NCBI GenBank assembly: GCA_018400255.1
Contig: JAGYMO010000103.1
Span: 1 to 5,540, forward strand
From: Deltaproteobacteria bacterium
GTDB taxonomy: Bacteria > Desulfobacterota > DSM-4660 > Desulfatiglandales > B25-G16
Direction: 5' to 3'
DNA length: 5,540 nucleotides
The notes under the pieces were generated by a model. It was not told the DNA's origin, did no database searches, and was given only the letters and a program-made list of their open reading frames with translations. The position numbers and the translations under genes were made by a program. The first letter of the stretch is position 1. Every line of letters begins with the position of its first letter. This document shows, one piece after another, positions 5,311 to 5,540 of this stretch.

Positions 5311-5540
5311 GAGAGACCTCCTCTCAGTAAAAGTCCTATCAAAGATTTACGGTATATTCCCACATTCAGACATCTCTCAGGCCTGTCTGTTGTCTAACAC
5401 AATCAAGCGTTGTACTTATGTATATCCAAACTTCATGCCATACTGTATAAGCGCACCCGTATGTGATCCAACATATTGATTTGTCAATGAATATTAAAAC
5501 TCGAAGGGTCGGTGAAGGAAGGTCAAGTTTACGCCAAATA
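5311..5540. other. Upstream region of the ABM/radical SAM operon, no gene seen
   Basis: This should contain the operon promoter on the minus strand. A perfect -35-like TTGACA is at 5487-5482, but no good -10 box follows at 16-18 bases. Closer to the gene, CAGACA (5367-5372) and TGTCTG (5384-5389) form a short inverted repeat with a CAGGCCTG palindrome between them. A frame of about 55 codons is open on the minus strand from the window edge to about 5370, but it has no recognisable protein pattern. Confidence 0.4.

Noticed and set aside
5459..5487. TTGACA as -35 box for the ABM operon
   Set aside because: The -35 hexamer is perfect but no hexamer at 16-18 bases resembles TATAAT (best three of six), so I do not annotate a promoter.

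Overview
The window looks like an accessory or intergenic-rich stretch of a Gram-negative bacterial chromosome. The most likely source is a Desulfobacterota-type ('deltaproteobacterial') sulfate reducer or a relative. That placement is an inference: it rests on the style of the small-protein families, the B12-dependent radical SAM protein and the moderate GC content. No marker gene fixes the taxonomy. There is no rRNA, tRNA, CRISPR array or intact mobile element.

Left part (1 to about 900, AT-rich, + strand): one small secreted protein gene (335-643). It is preceded by a perfect consensus sigma70 promoter (TTGACA, 17-base spacer, TATAAT) and a leader of about 80 bases containing a perfect 12-base palindrome. 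The product has a signal peptide and three degenerate units starting RGPxPxSG. Its function is unknown.

Middle-left (about 900-2070): no intact gene is recognised. It holds a REP-like hairpin and, directly after it, the relic of a tyrosine recombinase C-terminus. The relic is frameshifted, and the position expected to carry the catalytic tyrosine encodes cysteine. This is a decayed integration scar.

Middle (2074-3223, - strand): a run of small genes with good Shine-Dalgarno sites. From upstream to downstream they are a 116-residue single-span membrane protein, a strong intrinsic terminator, a 36-residue Lys/Glu-rich protein, and an 84-residue single-span protein with a coiled-coil-like charged tail. 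They probably form separate transcription units rather than one operon.

Right part (3367-5310, - strand): a two-gene operon. An antibiotic-biosynthesis-monooxygenase (ABM) fold protein with a GTG start is followed 18 bases later by a cobalamin-binding radical SAM enzyme of the DUF4070 type. The ABM partner and the radical SAM enzyme are probably co-transcribed, but the substrate cannot be read from the sequence. The last 230 bases are upstream DNA with no gene I can support.
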